DNA of 64,000 nt from Sporolituus thermophilus DSM 23256 (GCF_900102435.1 NZ_FNBU01000009.1:1-64000); one strand, 5' to 3'; positions 27,135 through 36,014 are shown, numbered from the stretch's first letter. The notes: generated from the sequence alone by a model not told the origin. A program made the numbers and translations.

Positions 27135-28382
27135 ATGATGCGTTCATTGTTTGCCGGCGTTTCTGGATTAAGAAATCACCAGACCAGAATGGACGTTATC
27201 GGTAACAATATTGCCAATGTCAACACCATTGGTTTTAAGGCTGGCCGCGTAAATTTTCAAGACATATTAAGCCAGACCATGCAGGGAGCTTCGTCGGGAA
27301 TCGGCAACCAAGGCGGTACTAACCCCATTCAAGTTGGCTTAGGGATGAGTATTGCCAGTATTGATACCATTTTTACCGACGGCAGCTTCCAGCCGACGGG
27401 CAAGCAGACCGACCTATCGATTCAAGGGAAAGGCTTCTTTGTTTTATCCCCTGATGGCGGTAAGACGGAAGTATTTACCCGGGCAGGTAATTTTGACTTC
27501 GATAGATTGGGCAATTTTATTGTGCCGGGCACGGGTTATAAAGTTGTCGGCTGGAAAGCCGATAGTACCGGCAATATCGATACCGACCCATCCAAACGGA
27601 CGACCATTGATATTCCTGTCGGTACCCAAATGCCTGCTCAGGCTACAAAGGCGATTACTTTTGCCAATAATTTAAGTGCTGAAGCGGCTACCGGTACCAT
27701 AGTGAAAGCAAGTTATGATATCTATGACAATGTGGGCAAACGCTATACGTTGGCCGTGGAGTTTACAAAAACAGGCGATACCACCTGGGATTATACTGTT
27801 ACTGATGGCAACGGTTATACAGTGGACTCGGCTTCCGCCAACGGCACCCTTACTTTTGATGCAAATACCGGCAAATTGACAGCGCCTGCAGCGCCGCCGA
27901 CAATCACCATCGATTATACGACTCCGGCCCAAACAGTGAGCGGTATCCAATTAAAATTTGACCAAATTACCCAATACGGCGGCGATACTACGCTACAAAT
28001 CGTTGATCAGGACGGTTATCCTCCCGGTAGTCTCGAAGGTGTTACCATTGACCCCAATGGTGTAATCGTTGGCCGTTTTAGTAATGGCAAAACAAGAAAC
28101 CTGGCGCAGGTTGCCTTGGCGACGTTCAATAACCCGGCCGGTTTAACCAAAATAGGCGATAGTTTGTACGCCGTTTCCAGCAACTCCGGAACGGCAGAGA
28201 TCGGCGTTACCGGCAGCGGCGGCCGAGGCAAACTTAACCCTGGTACATTGGAAATGTCCAATGTTGATTTAGCCCAGGAATTTAGTAATATGATCATCAC
28301 CCAGCGCGGTTTTCAGGCCAATTCGAAGATTATTTCCGTTACGGACGAAATGCTGCAAGAACTGGCAAATCTCAAGCGCTAA
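27135..28382 (+). CDS. flgE: flagellar hook protein FlgE
   Basis: FlgE polymerises into the hook. The N-terminus MMRSLFAGVSGL with MDVIGNNIANVNTIGFKAGR, and the C-terminus LEMSNVDLAQEFSNMIITQR and GFQANSKIISVTDEML, are the terminal helices conserved in rod and hook proteins. The middle is a Thr/Gly-rich beta domain. GGGAGG at 27119-27124 supports the ATG at 27135 (415 residues); an ATG at 27114 lies before that site. A structured gap precedes it. Confidence 0.96.
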   Translation: MMRSLFAGVSGLRNHQTRMDVIGNNIANVNTIGFKAGRVNFQDILSQTMQGASSGIGNQGGTNPIQVGLGMSIASIDTIFTDGSFQPTGKQTDLSIQGKGFFVLSPDGGKTEVFTRAGNFDFDRLGNFIVPGTGYKVVGWKADSTGNIDTDPSKRTTIDIPVGTQMPAQATKAITFANNLSAEAATGTIVKASYDIYDNVGKRYTLAVEFTKTGDTTWDYTVTDGNGYTVDSASANGTLTFDANTGKLTAPAAPPTITIDYTTPAQTVSGIQLKFDQITQYGGDTTLQIVDQDGYPPGSLEGVTIDPNGVIVGRFSNGKTRNLAQVALATFNNPAGLTKIGDSLYAVSSNSGTAEIGVTGSGGRGKLNPGTLEMSNVDLAQEFSNMIITQRGFQANSKIISVTDEMLQELANLKR

Positions 28383-28388
28383 CATAAT

Positions 28389-28409
28389 AGGGGGGGTTCT
28401 TCCCCCCTT
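28389..28409 (+). terminator. G/C-stem hairpin between flgE and flbD
   Basis: GGGGGG (28391-28396) pairs with CCCCCC (28402-28407) around TTCTT, with A-T and G-T closing pairs, seven bases after the flgE stop. The downstream flank is not T-rich, so it may attenuate or protect the flgE message rather than fully terminate. Confidence 0.5.
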
Positions 28410-28435
28410 AAGTTAGAACAACGGGGGCGGCAAAT

Positions 28436-28633
28436 TTGATCAAATTAACGAGGTTCAAGAGCGGTAATCATGAATTTGTGCTTAATGCGGATTTAATCGA
28501 AACCGTGGAAGAAACACCGGATACGGTGATTACGCTAACTACCGGTAAAAAGCTGATTGTGGAAGAGTCGATGAATGAAGTGGTGCGCAGGGTAATGGAG
28601 TATCGTCGGGCTATTAATCGGAATTTCCGCTAA
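28436..28633 (+). CDS. flbD: flagellar FlbD family protein
   Basis: This 65-residue protein matches the small FlbD family that follows flgE in many Firmicutes: MIKLTRFKSGNHEFVLNADL, then ETVEETPDTVITLTTGKKL and IVEESMNEVVRRV. It is distinct from the Caulobacter sigma-54 regulator also called FlbD. Its role is poorly defined; in some species it affects stator or swarming function. The TTG start has GGGGCGG upstream, and motA follows after 12 bases. Confidence 0.9.
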   Translation: MIKLTRFKSGNHEFVLNADLIETVEETPDTVITLTTGKKLIVEESMNEVVRRVMEYRRAINRNFR

Positions 28634-28645
28634 CGAGGTGCAAGT

Positions 28646-29428
28646 ATGGATTTAATGACAATTCTTGGCCTGGCATTGGGCTTGGCGGCGCTGCTCCTGT
28701 CCGTCGTCCTGGAGGGTGGCCATATTACCAGTTTGTTTAGTTTACCGGCTTTTGTACTGGTTTTTGGCGGTACTATTGGCGCAACGGCCATCTGCTTCAC
28801 CCTGGAAGAGTTAAAAAGTGTTCCTGCTTTGCTGCGCATTGCGTTCAAAGAAGAAAAATATGATACCGAGCAGCTGATTGCTATGATGGTAGGCTTTGCC
28901 GAAAAGGCGCGGCGGGAAGGACTGCTAGCCTTGGAGGAAGATTTGGCCGGTATTGAGGATAAATTTTTACAGAAGGGGATGCAGTTAGTTATCGACGGTA
29001 CGGATGCTGAACTGGTGCGCAGCATCATGGAAACCGAACTGACGTTTATTCAGGAACGGCATCATAAAGCAGCCAGTATTTTTGAAACAGCAGGAGGCTA
29101 TGCGCCCACTATGGGCATAATCGGGACGGTTATGGGACTGGTCCATGTGTTGGGAAATCTTACCGATACCGAGTCTTTAGGGCCGGCAATAGCCACCGCC
29201 TTTATTGCTACGCTATACGGGGTTGCCAGCGCCAATATCTTTTTCCTGCCTGTTGGCGCTAAACTAAAAAACCGCAGCTCTCGCCAAATTCTGTTTCATG
29301 AGGTGACGCTAGAAGGCATACTGTCAGTACAGGCGGGCGATAACCCGCGAATTGTGGCGGAAAAACTTGCAGCCTTTTTAGCGCCCAAACAGCGGGATTT
29401 GATGAAACCGGATAAAGGCGAAGAGTAG
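28646..29428 (+). CDS. motA: flagellar motor stator protein MotA
   Basis: MotA is the five-copy membrane subunit of the proton or sodium stator. Four transmembrane segments are visible (about residues 5-22, 30-50, 150-170 and 182-203). The charged cytoplasmic loop has KARREGLLALEEDLAGIE, which interacts with FliG, and the conserved Pro lies in GGYAPTMGIIGTVMGL. Length is typical at 260. The usual partner motB is not next to it: fliL begins 17 bases downstream. Confidence 0.95.
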   Translation: MDLMTILGLALGLAALLLSVVLEGGHITSLFSLPAFVLVFGGTIGATAICFTLEELKSVPALLRIAFKEEKYDTEQLIAMMVGFAEKARREGLLALEEDLAGIEDKFLQKGMQLVIDGTDAELVRSIMETELTFIQERHHKAASIFETAGGYAPTMGIIGTVMGLVHVLGNLTDTESLGPAIATAFIATLYGVASANIFFLPVGAKLKNRSSRQILFHEVTLEGILSVQAGDNPRIVAEKLAAFLAPKQRDLMKPDKGEE

Positions 29429-29445
29429 TAGGAGAGTGTTTTTCC

Positions 29446-29916
29446 GTGGCAGAGAATGGAAAAAAGTTTCCGCTGTTTATAATTATTGCCCTGATTGTTG
29501 CTGGGCTTGTATTAGCCGGCGGTGTGTCTTATTATATTGCGACTAAAGTAATAGCTAGCCAAACAATGGAAAAGAAACAGGCCCGCGAACCGGGCACATT
29601 TATCAAACTTGGCGATCCCAAAGAAGGCTTGATTTTAAACATAGGTGGCGTAAATAGCGGCCGGTATCTGAAAATTGGCATCATCCTTGAAGTCAAACCG
29701 GACAAGAAAGCGCCTTCCAAAGAAGGAAAAACCCCGGCGCCTGATGAAATAAAAATGCTGGATACAGCCATTTTTGTTTTACGTTCGCAAAAGGTTGAAG
29801 ATTTTGAGCCTGCCAAACAGGAAGCGCTGAAAGAACTGCTTAAAAATGAGATTAACAAAGCGCTGGGCGAGGAGCGGGTACTCGACGTATATATTACTAA
29901 CTTTGTTCTCCAGTAA
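29446..29916 (+). CDS. fliL: flagellar basal body-associated protein FliL
   Basis: FliL is a single-pass protein that surrounds the stator and supports motor torque. The 156 residues have a short cytoplasmic head, a transmembrane segment near residues 9-32, and a periplasmic stomatin-like domain ending with RVLDVYITNFVLQ, the family terminus. A GTG start follows GGAG. It sits between motA and fliM, the expected place apart from the missing motB. Confidence 0.92.
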   Translation: MAENGKKFPLFIIIALIVAGLVLAGGVSYYIATKVIASQTMEKKQAREPGTFIKLGDPKEGLILNIGGVNSGRYLKIGIILEVKPDKKAPSKEGKTPAPDEIKMLDTAIFVLRSQKVEDFEPAKQEALKELLKNEINKALGEERVLDVYITNFVLQ

Positions 29917-29965
29917 TTCGGCTTGTTATTCATAAGGAAAGAAGGGTGCGAAGGGAGGGTGAAGA

Positions 29966-30970
29966 ATGGCTGGGTCTGACGTTTTGTCCCAGGCGGAGAT
30001 CGATGAGCTTTTATCAGCATTGTCCACTGGCATGGTGTCCGCCGAAGAGATCAAAAGTGAACAAAAAGAGCGCAAAATTAAAGTATACGACTTTAAACGT
30101 CCCGATAAATTTTCTAAGGATCAAATTCGTACTCTTTACATGCTTCATGAAAACTTTGCCCGGCTTATCAACACTTATCTCTCCGCCCATCTGCGGACGC
30201 TTGTTCACATAAACGTTGCCTCGGTTGACCAGTTGACATATGAGGAGTTTATCCGGTCGCTGCCTAATCCGAGTGTTATTAGTATTTTTCAAATGCCTCC
30301 GCTTAAGGGCAATGTTATTTTAGAATTGAACCCTAATATCGTGTTTGCTATTATTGATCGTCTTTTTGGCGGCACCGGTGTGGCGCCAGTTAAAACGCGG
30401 CCGCTGACCGATATTGAGGAAGCTATTGTCCGCCGGGTTTTGACCAAAATGCTGGAAGGGTTTCAGGAAGCGTGGAAACAGGTGGTGGTCGTTGAGCCGC
30501 GTATTGGCGCGATTGAGACCAATCCGCAGTTTACCCAAATTGTACCGCCCAACGACATGGTCGTTATCATTACTTTGCAGGCTAAAATTGGTCAGGCCGA
30601 AGGGCTTATCAATGTTTGCATTCCTTATCTGGTTCTTGAACCAATCATGTCAAAATTGACGACGACCTTCTGGGTAGCTTCGGGGGGAACCAAACAAGCT
30701 ACCCAAGAAAATATAACCACTTTGCAACGGAAACTGCAGCGCACGTCTGTACCGGTTATTGTTGAATTGGGACGGGCTACGGTAACGGTGCAGGATCTCT
30801 TAGACCTTGCCGTTGGCGATGTACTACAGCTCGAAAGCCGCTTTGACGGCGAACTCAGCGTTATCATCGGCCAACGAGAAAAGTTCAAAGGTAAGCCTGG
30901 GCTTGTTGGCGGAAAGATTGCCGTGCAAATCACCGAAGTTATGTTGAAAGGAGATGAAAATGATGAGTGA
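29966..30970 (+). CDS. fliM: flagellar motor switch protein FliM
   Basis: FliM is the C-ring protein that binds CheY-P. The N-terminal DVLSQAEIDELLSAL is the CheY-binding peptide. The CheC-like middle domain includes NFARLINTYLSAHLRTLVHI and NVILELNPNIVFAIIDRLFG, and a SpoA domain ends the 334 residues. The ATG has GGGAGGG upstream. The last eleven bases overlap the start of fliY, so switch components are translationally coupled. Confidence 0.97.
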   Translation: MAGSDVLSQAEIDELLSALSTGMVSAEEIKSEQKERKIKVYDFKRPDKFSKDQIRTLYMLHENFARLINTYLSAHLRTLVHINVASVDQLTYEEFIRSLPNPSVISIFQMPPLKGNVILELNPNIVFAIIDRLFGGTGVAPVKTRPLTDIEEAIVRRVLTKMLEGFQEAWKQVVVVEPRIGAIETNPQFTQIVPPNDMVVIITLQAKIGQAEGLINVCIPYLVLEPIMSKLTTTFWVASGGTKQATQENITTLQRKLQRTSVPVIVELGRATVTVQDLLDLAVGDVLQLESRFDGELSVIIGQREKFKGKPGLVGGKIAVQITEVMLKGDENDE

Positions 30971-32087
30971 TGGTATTTTGTCCCAAGAAGAAATTGACGC
31001 CCTGCTACGCGGCGAGCAAATTACATCTCCTGTCGCACCTGAACTTGACGATATGGCAAAAGACGCTCTTGGAGAAATCGGTAACATTTGCATGGGCAGT
31101 GCTGCTACAACCCTGTCTATTCTGCTGGGAAAGCGTGTTTCGATTACGACCCCTCGCGTTTCCGTCTCAACTTTAAACGAGATCAAGCGGCAGTACCCGT
31201 TACCGTACTTAGTAATTGAGGTTTTTTATTCCCACGGTATTTTAGGTACTAACCTGTTGGCTATCCGCAAACAAGATGCGCTAATTATCGCTGACCTCAT
31301 GATGGGTGGCGATGGTTCAAACCCGCCGGCCGAGCTCAACGATTTGTACATGAGTGCCGTTTCCGAAGCGATGAATCAGATGATGGGTTCTACCGCTACA
31401 TCTATGTCTACCGTCTTTAAAAAGAAAATTGATATCTCGCCGCCGCAAGTAAATGTCTTTGACTTTAGTACAGAGGGGAATATTAGTGCAATGGCGGCTG
31501 GCAACGAACCCATTGTGAGCGTATCTTTCCGGATGGAAGTAGAAGGTTTAATTGATAGCGAAATTATGCAAATTATTCCAATTAATGTTGCCAAAGAGAT
31601 GGTTGAAAGTCTGATGGCTGCTGTGCAACCTTCAGGGACAACTGCACCGGTACCGCCCAAGGTTGCAGCTCCTACGGCTCAGTCGGTGACGGCACCGGCT
31701 AGGGAGACTAATTTAGCGCAGGCGCAACAAGCGGCAGCAGTACCCAAAACGCATCAACCACTTTCCAATGTTACCGTTCAACCAGTGCAGTTCGCTCCAT
31801 TGAAGCCGAGTGCACCAGTCGCTGGTGATACCAATATTAGTCTTATTATGGATGTACCTTTGCAAGTTACCGTGGAACTCGGACGTACACGGAAACTTAT
31901 CCGGGAAATTTTAGAATTAGGTCCCGGTTCCGTGGTGGAACTAGATAAACTTGCCGGAGAGCCGGTCGACATCCTGGTAAACGGTAAGCTCATAGCCAAG
32001 GGGGAAGTAGTAGTAATTGATGAAAATTTCGGCGTTAGAATTACGGACATTGTCAGTCCGCTTGAACGGGCGAACAATTTACAGTAG
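30960..32087 (+). CDS. fliY: flagellar motor switch phosphatase FliY
   Basis: FliY combines a CheY-P phosphatase with a FliN-type rotor domain. The 375 residues start with a CheY-binding-like ILSQEEIDALLRG, then a CheC-like region with two active-site helices (ALGEIGNICMGSAATTLS, and SEAMNQMMGSTATSMS), a Pro/Ala/Gln-rich linker (about 220-280) and a C-terminal SpoA/FliN domain (VPLQVTVELGRTRKLIREIL). The second helix has Glu and Asn at the phosphatase positions. AAAGGAG at 30947-30953 supports the ATG at 30960. No separate fliN is present. Confidence 0.95.
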   Translation: MMSDGILSQEEIDALLRGEQITSPVAPELDDMAKDALGEIGNICMGSAATTLSILLGKRVSITTPRVSVSTLNEIKRQYPLPYLVIEVFYSHGILGTNLLAIRKQDALIIADLMMGGDGSNPPAELNDLYMSAVSEAMNQMMGSTATSMSTVFKKKIDISPPQVNVFDFSTEGNISAMAAGNEPIVSVSFRMEVEGLIDSEIMQIIPINVAKEMVESLMAAVQPSGTTAPVPPKVAAPTAQSVTAPARETNLAQAQQAAAVPKTHQPLSNVTVQPVQFAPLKPSAPVAGDTNISLIMDVPLQVTVELGRTRKLIREILELGPGSVVELDKLAGEPVDILVNGKLIAKGEVVVIDENFGVRITDIVSPLERANNLQ

Positions 32088-32122
32088 CAGTTTAGATATA
32101 TGAAGATAGGAGAGGGTTATTG

Positions 32123-32485
32123 ATGGCTGCCAAAATCTTAATTGTTGATGATGCTGCCTTTATGCGAATGATGATTAAAGACATATTAACAAAAAACGGC
32201 TACCAAGTAGTCGGCGAAGCCGAAAACGGTCTTAAAGCCATTGAAAAATATCAGGAGCTGCGTCCGGATCTTACCACTATGGACATTACTATGCCGGAGA
32301 TGGACGGGATTACTGCCGTTAAAGAAATTAAAAAGATTGACCCTGCTGCGAAAATTATTATGTGCAGCGCCATGGGACAGCAAGCCATGGTCATTGAAGC
32401 CATTCAGTCGGGCGCCCGTGACTTTATTGTCAAACCATTTCAGCCTGACCGGGTACTGGAGGCTGTGCGCAAAGCCGTCGGTTGA
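32123..32485 (+). CDS. cheY: chemotaxis response regulator CheY
   Basis: CheY carries the phosphoryl signal from CheA to the switch. The 120 residues form a single receiver domain: the acidic pair Asp9-Asp10 in ILIVDDAAFMR, the phospho-acceptor Asp54 in TTMDITMPEMDG, the Ser/Thr switch residue in CSAMGQ and the Lys in FIVKPF. The ATG at 32123 is preferred over the TTG one codon earlier, with AGGAG nine bases upstream. It sits next to fliY, as in Bacillus. Confidence 0.97.
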   Translation: MAAKILIVDDAAFMRMMIKDILTKNGYQVVGEAENGLKAIEKYQELRPDLTTMDITMPEMDGITAVKEIKKIDPAAKIIMCSAMGQQAMVIEAIQSGARDFIVKPFQPDRVLEAVRKAVG

Positions 32486-32490
32486 TATAT

Positions 32491-33045
32491 ATGGTTAAAT
32501 TAAATAACTCTTGTGCTGTTTTTCTTATCCTAATCTTGATTGTTTTGGCTGTTGGCGGTCAGGCATGGGCCCAGGAGCCTGACGGGGAGTTTCTAAAATA
32601 CAAAGCTCCTGATCCGCCGTCTACGTCTGTTCTTTCTACTTTGGCCTATGTATTCTCTCTAATTGTTGTTTTTTTAGTGGTAATTGCTTTGGCGTATTTT
32701 ACTTCCTGGTTTTTAGGGCAAAAATTTGGCGGGTATGCGGTAGCAGGGGATCACAAAATTCTTGCTACCTTACCGCTTGGGCCTGGCAAGGCGGTCTATG
32801 TGGTAGACATTGCCGGAAAAGTCCTAGTTTTGGGGGTTACCGATCACTCCATTAACCTCCTCCAGGAAATTACTTCGGCCGAGGATATCGAAAAGCTGCG
32901 TTCGCGTCCGGGCGTTGCTGGCTCAGATGGTTTTAACCTTGTGCTTCGGCGGCAAATGGCAGCATTACAACAAATGTCGGGCAAATTTCCCGTAGTTTTT
33001 GGCAGTGACCGGCTAAGCCAGTCAGACGAAAAGACGAAAAAGTGA
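32491..33045 (+). CDS. fliO: flagellar biosynthetic protein FliO
   Basis: FliO assists assembly of the FliP export-gate ring. The protein of about 184 residues has an N-terminal signal-like hydrophobic segment (to about residue 27, ending GGQAWA), then a second membrane segment near 45-68 and a cytoplasmic domain with ATLPLGPGKAVYVVDIAGKV and LVLGVTDHSINLL, the FliO signature. The ATG at 32491 is used; an in-frame TTG at 32482 overlaps the cheY stop, and neither has a strong Shine-Dalgarno. fliP follows. Confidence 0.88.
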   Translation: MVKLNNSCAVFLILILIVLAVGGQAWAQEPDGEFLKYKAPDPPSTSVLSTLAYVFSLIVVFLVVIALAYFTSWFLGQKFGGYAVAGDHKILATLPLGPGKAVYVVDIAGKVLVLGVTDHSINLLQEITSAEDIEKLRSRPGVAGSDGFNLVLRRQMAALQQMSGKFPVVFGSDRLSQSDEKTKK

Positions 33046-33069
33046 GCGAGAACAGGAAGAGGTAGTAAG

Positions 33070-33831
33070 GTGGTACAAAAGGGGACAATCATGCTTTTCA
33101 TGGTGATGGTGGCGTGGCTGTTGTTAATGGCGCCGGCACAGGCAGCGCCGCTTATTCCGGTACCCAATGTTAATATTGGCGTAACTCCCGCCGAAAACCC
33201 CAAGGATGTTGCCCTTAGTCTGCAGGTTCTGTTTACACTGACAGTTCTGTCATTGGCACCATCCATTTTAATTATGATGACATCCTTTACCAGGATTATC
33301 ATTGTCCTGTCTTTCCTGCGGAGCGCTCTTGCCACTCAGCAGACGCCGCCCAACCAGGTTTTAGTTGGTTTGGCGTTATTTTTGACTTTTTACACCATGT
33401 CCCCTTATTGGGATCAAATTAACCAAAACGCTCTCCAACCCTATCTGACGGGTGCAATTTCCCAGGATACGGCTATGAACGAAGCAATGAAGCCGTTGCG
33501 CCAATTTATGTTAAAACAGACCAGGGAGAACGATCTAGCCTTATTTGTTAATCTTTCCGAAGGACCGCGGCCTAATTCGCCGGAAGACATTACAACTTCT
33601 ACCCTTATTCCTGCTTTTATCATCAGCGAACTGAAAACAGCCTTTCAAATTGGCTTTTTAATATATATCCCGTTTATCGTTATTGACATGGTAGTTGCCA
33701 GCACCCTTATGTCGATGGGGATGATGATGGTGCCGCCTGTTATGATCTCGTTGCCGTTTAAACTTTTGTTGTTTATTCTGGTAGACGGGTGGCATTTAAT
33801 TATCCGCTCGTTAATTACGAGTTTCAATTAG
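33070..33831 (+). CDS. fliP: flagellar biosynthetic protein FliP
   Basis: FliP forms the core of the type III export gate. A cleavable signal peptide (residues 1 to about 26, ending APAQA) is followed by a helical membrane protein with SFTRIIIVLSFLRSALATQQ, the VLVGLALFLTFYTMSP segment and the C-terminal DMVVASTLMSMGMMMVPPVM. The 253 residues are normal. The GTG start has GAGGT six bases upstream. Confidence 0.97.
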   Translation: MVQKGTIMLFMVMVAWLLLMAPAQAAPLIPVPNVNIGVTPAENPKDVALSLQVLFTLTVLSLAPSILIMMTSFTRIIIVLSFLRSALATQQTPPNQVLVGLALFLTFYTMSPYWDQINQNALQPYLTGAISQDTAMNEAMKPLRQFMLKQTRENDLALFVNLSEGPRPNSPEDITTSTLIPAFIISELKTAFQIGFLIYIPFIVIDMVVASTLMSMGMMMVPPVMISLPFKLLLFILVDGWHLIIRSLITSFN

Positions 33832-33843
33832 GAGGGAGGAGCT

Positions 33844-34113
33844 ATGTCAGGCGACTTGGCTATTCAAATCGGGCGTGACGCCTTATCAATGGTAATGCTG
33901 GTATCGGCTCCCATGCTGGGATTGGGACTTTTGGCCGGTATCATTATCAGTATATTTCAGGCTACAACCCAAATCCAGGAACAGACACTCAGTTTCATTC
34001 CCAAGATAATCGCCGTATTTGCAGCCATTATCCTGTTTGGTCCCTGGATGCTAAGTCTAATGGTTGACTATACGCGACAAATTTTCATAAACTTGCCGCA
34101 CTTAATCCGGTAG
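33844..34113 (+). CDS. fliQ: flagellar biosynthetic protein FliQ
   Basis: FliQ is a small export-gate subunit with two transmembrane helices. The 89 residues include SAPMLGLGLLAGIIISIFQA and TTQIQEQTLSFIPKIIAVF, both highly conserved. GGAGGGAGG precedes the ATG. It lies between fliP and fliR, the invariant order of the gate genes. Confidence 0.97.
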   Translation: MSGDLAIQIGRDALSMVMLVSAPMLGLGLLAGIIISIFQATTQIQEQTLSFIPKIIAVFAAIILFGPWMLSLMVDYTRQIFINLPHLIR

Positions 34114-34128
34114 CAAGGTGGGCTGTAG

Positions 34129-34911
34129 TTGGACGTTCTTACAATAATACAATCTCAGCTCGGCTTTTTTTTATTAATCTTTACCCGAATAACCGGTATT
34201 TTGATAACTGCCCCCGTTTTAGGCAGTCGCAATATTCCCGTTTATGCTAAAGCTGGTTTTGCCCTTATTCTTAGTTATATTTTGGCTCCAATTGTTATAC
34301 AGCGCAATCTCGCTATTGTCCCCGAACAAATTTGGGCTTTTGTTTTTCTGGTTATAGGCGAATTGCTGCTCGGTCTTAGTCTCGGTTATATCAGTTCCAT
34401 GATATTTTATGCTGTACAAATGGCCGGACAATTATTGGACGTGCAAATCGGCTTTGGGATAGTAAACATCCTTGATCCGCAGTCAGGCCAGCAGTTGCCG
34501 CTAATTGGCAACTTTAAATATATTCTTTCCCTTCTGGTCTTTTTAGCCACAAACGGCCATCATATCCTCCTGTCCGCTTTATTTACTAGCTTCAAAATAG
34601 TTCCCGTCGGCGCGGTGGTTTTTCGCCCGCATTTGACAGACTTGATCGTTGACATCACTTTTAATGTTTTGATTATTGCTTTAAAAATTAGTTTACCTAT
34701 ACTAGCGGCTATATTCTTAACCGATATAGCCATGGGCATTTTAGCCCGGATTATGCCGCAAATGAATATCTTTGTCGTGGGCGTGCCTGGCAAAATTATC
34801 GTTGGTATTTTTATTCTCGCTTTGACCTTGCCTTTTTATATCACTTTACTGGAGGTAGGGTTTAGTGCAATGTATAAGGACGTTTACCGCCTCCTGCTCA
34901 CATTATCCTAG
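34129..34911 (+). CDS. fliR: flagellar biosynthetic protein FliR
   Basis: FliR closes the FliP5-FliR export-gate helix. The 260-residue hydrophobic protein has several membrane helices and the family segments FTRITGILITAPVLGSRNIP and VQIGFGIVNILDPQSGQQLP. The TTG start has AAGGTGGG upstream. Its last 47 bases overlap the start of flhB in another frame, which couples the two; fused FliR-FlhB proteins are known in some Clostridia. Confidence 0.96.
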   Translation: MDVLTIIQSQLGFFLLIFTRITGILITAPVLGSRNIPVYAKAGFALILSYILAPIVIQRNLAIVPEQIWAFVFLVIGELLLGLSLGYISSMIFYAVQMAGQLLDVQIGFGIVNILDPQSGQQLPLIGNFKYILSLLVFLATNGHHILLSALFTSFKIVPVGAVVFRPHLTDLIVDITFNVLIIALKISLPILAAIFLTDIAMGILARIMPQMNIFVVGVPGKIIVGIFILALTLPFYITLLEVGFSAMYKDVYRLLLTLS

Positions 34912-35995
34912 CAGTACTGTTTTTATATTCGATATACAGCGATTTAACCAAGAAAAAACAGAAGAAGCAACGCCAAAGCGACGGGAGGAAGCCCGTAAAA
35001 AGGGGCAAGTGGCTAAGAGCGTTGAGCTTGGTTCAGCCCTATGCCTATTGGCTGCCTTTTTCGCCCTTAAACTGACTGGTCCATATATTTATGAACAACT
35101 AACCGGCTACATGCAATTTCTTTTTTCGCGCTTTACGACGGAGGATATGACCATCACGTCGGCCTACCGCTTTTTTCTCGATTTGGTGCTTGTCTTTCTT
35201 AAAACAGTTTTACCCATAATGCTGGTAATTCTAGCCGTATCCCTAACAGTTAATTTTTTGCAAGTCGGGTTTACGTTTTCGCTCGAGCCGCTGATGCCGC
35301 AGCTTAGCCGAATAAACCCGGCGGCAGGGCTGCAGCGGCTCTTTTCAAAGCGAGCGCTTGTTGAACTTGTTAAGTCTTTACTCAAGGTTGCCATTGTTAG
35401 CTATTTTATTTACCAATTTATTATCGAAGAAACGCTGAACGTTGCTTACCTATCGAGGCTTGATCTCAGGGATGCCTTTTCGGCGATTGCCGCTTTGACG
35501 CTTGATTTGGCTTTCCGGATTGGCGCCGTTATTCTTGTCTTGGCCATTTTAGATTACTATTATCAGTGGTGGGAACATAACCAAAATCTGAAGATGACCA
35601 AGCAGGAAGTGAAGGAGGAATTTAAGCAAACAGAAGGCAATCCGCAGATTAAGGGCAAAATCAAGGAACGGCAGCGTGCCTTGGCTATGCGGCGAATGAT
35701 GCAGGAGGTTCCCAAGGCCGATGTAGTGGTAACCAACCCGACCCACTTTGCAATAGCCTTGCTCTACGAAAAAGCCATGACTGCACCAATGGTAATTGCC
35801 AAGGGGCAAGACTTTATGGCAGAAAAAATTAAACTTATAGCTAAAGAAAATGGCGTAGCCGTCGTGGAAAACAAGCCGCTGGCGCGCGCGTTGTATGATA
35901 GCGTTGAAATTGGCGAAACTGTGCCACCCGAACTATATCAAGCAGTTGCCGAAGTTCTTGCCTATGTTTATCGGCTGAAAAAACGCCTGTCCTAA
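34865..35995 (+). CDS. flhB: flagellar export switch protein FlhB
   Basis: FlhB controls the order of substrate export through self-cleavage. The 376 residues hold FDIQRF then EKTEEATPKRREEARKKGQV, four membrane helices, and the C-terminal autocleavage site NPTH in VVVTNPTHFAIALLYE. The start is placed at GTG 34865, which has GGAGG nine bases upstream; no ATG, GTG or TTG occurs in frame between there and the conserved domain. The protein therefore starts inside fliR with an N-terminal extension of about 31 residues before EKTEEA. Confidence 0.94.
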   Translation: MQCIRTFTASCSHYPSSTVFIFDIQRFNQEKTEEATPKRREEARKKGQVAKSVELGSALCLLAAFFALKLTGPYIYEQLTGYMQFLFSRFTTEDMTITSAYRFFLDLVLVFLKTVLPIMLVILAVSLTVNFLQVGFTFSLEPLMPQLSRINPAAGLQRLFSKRALVELVKSLLKVAIVSYFIYQFIIEETLNVAYLSRLDLRDAFSAIAALTLDLAFRIGAVILVLAILDYYYQWWEHNQNLKMTKQEVKEEFKQTEGNPQIKGKIKERQRALAMRRMMQEVPKADVVVTNPTHFAIALLYEKAMTAPMVIAKGQDFMAEKIKLIAKENGVAVVENKPLARALYDSVEIGETVPPELYQAVAEVLAYVYRLKKRLS

Positions 35996-36014
35996 GTTAG
36001 GAGGAGCGGAAAGG

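Noticed and set aside
27444-27950. Two minus-strand frames opposite flgE (61 and 92 codons)
   Set aside because: They mirror the repetitive Thr/Gly codons of flgE and have no ribosome sites.
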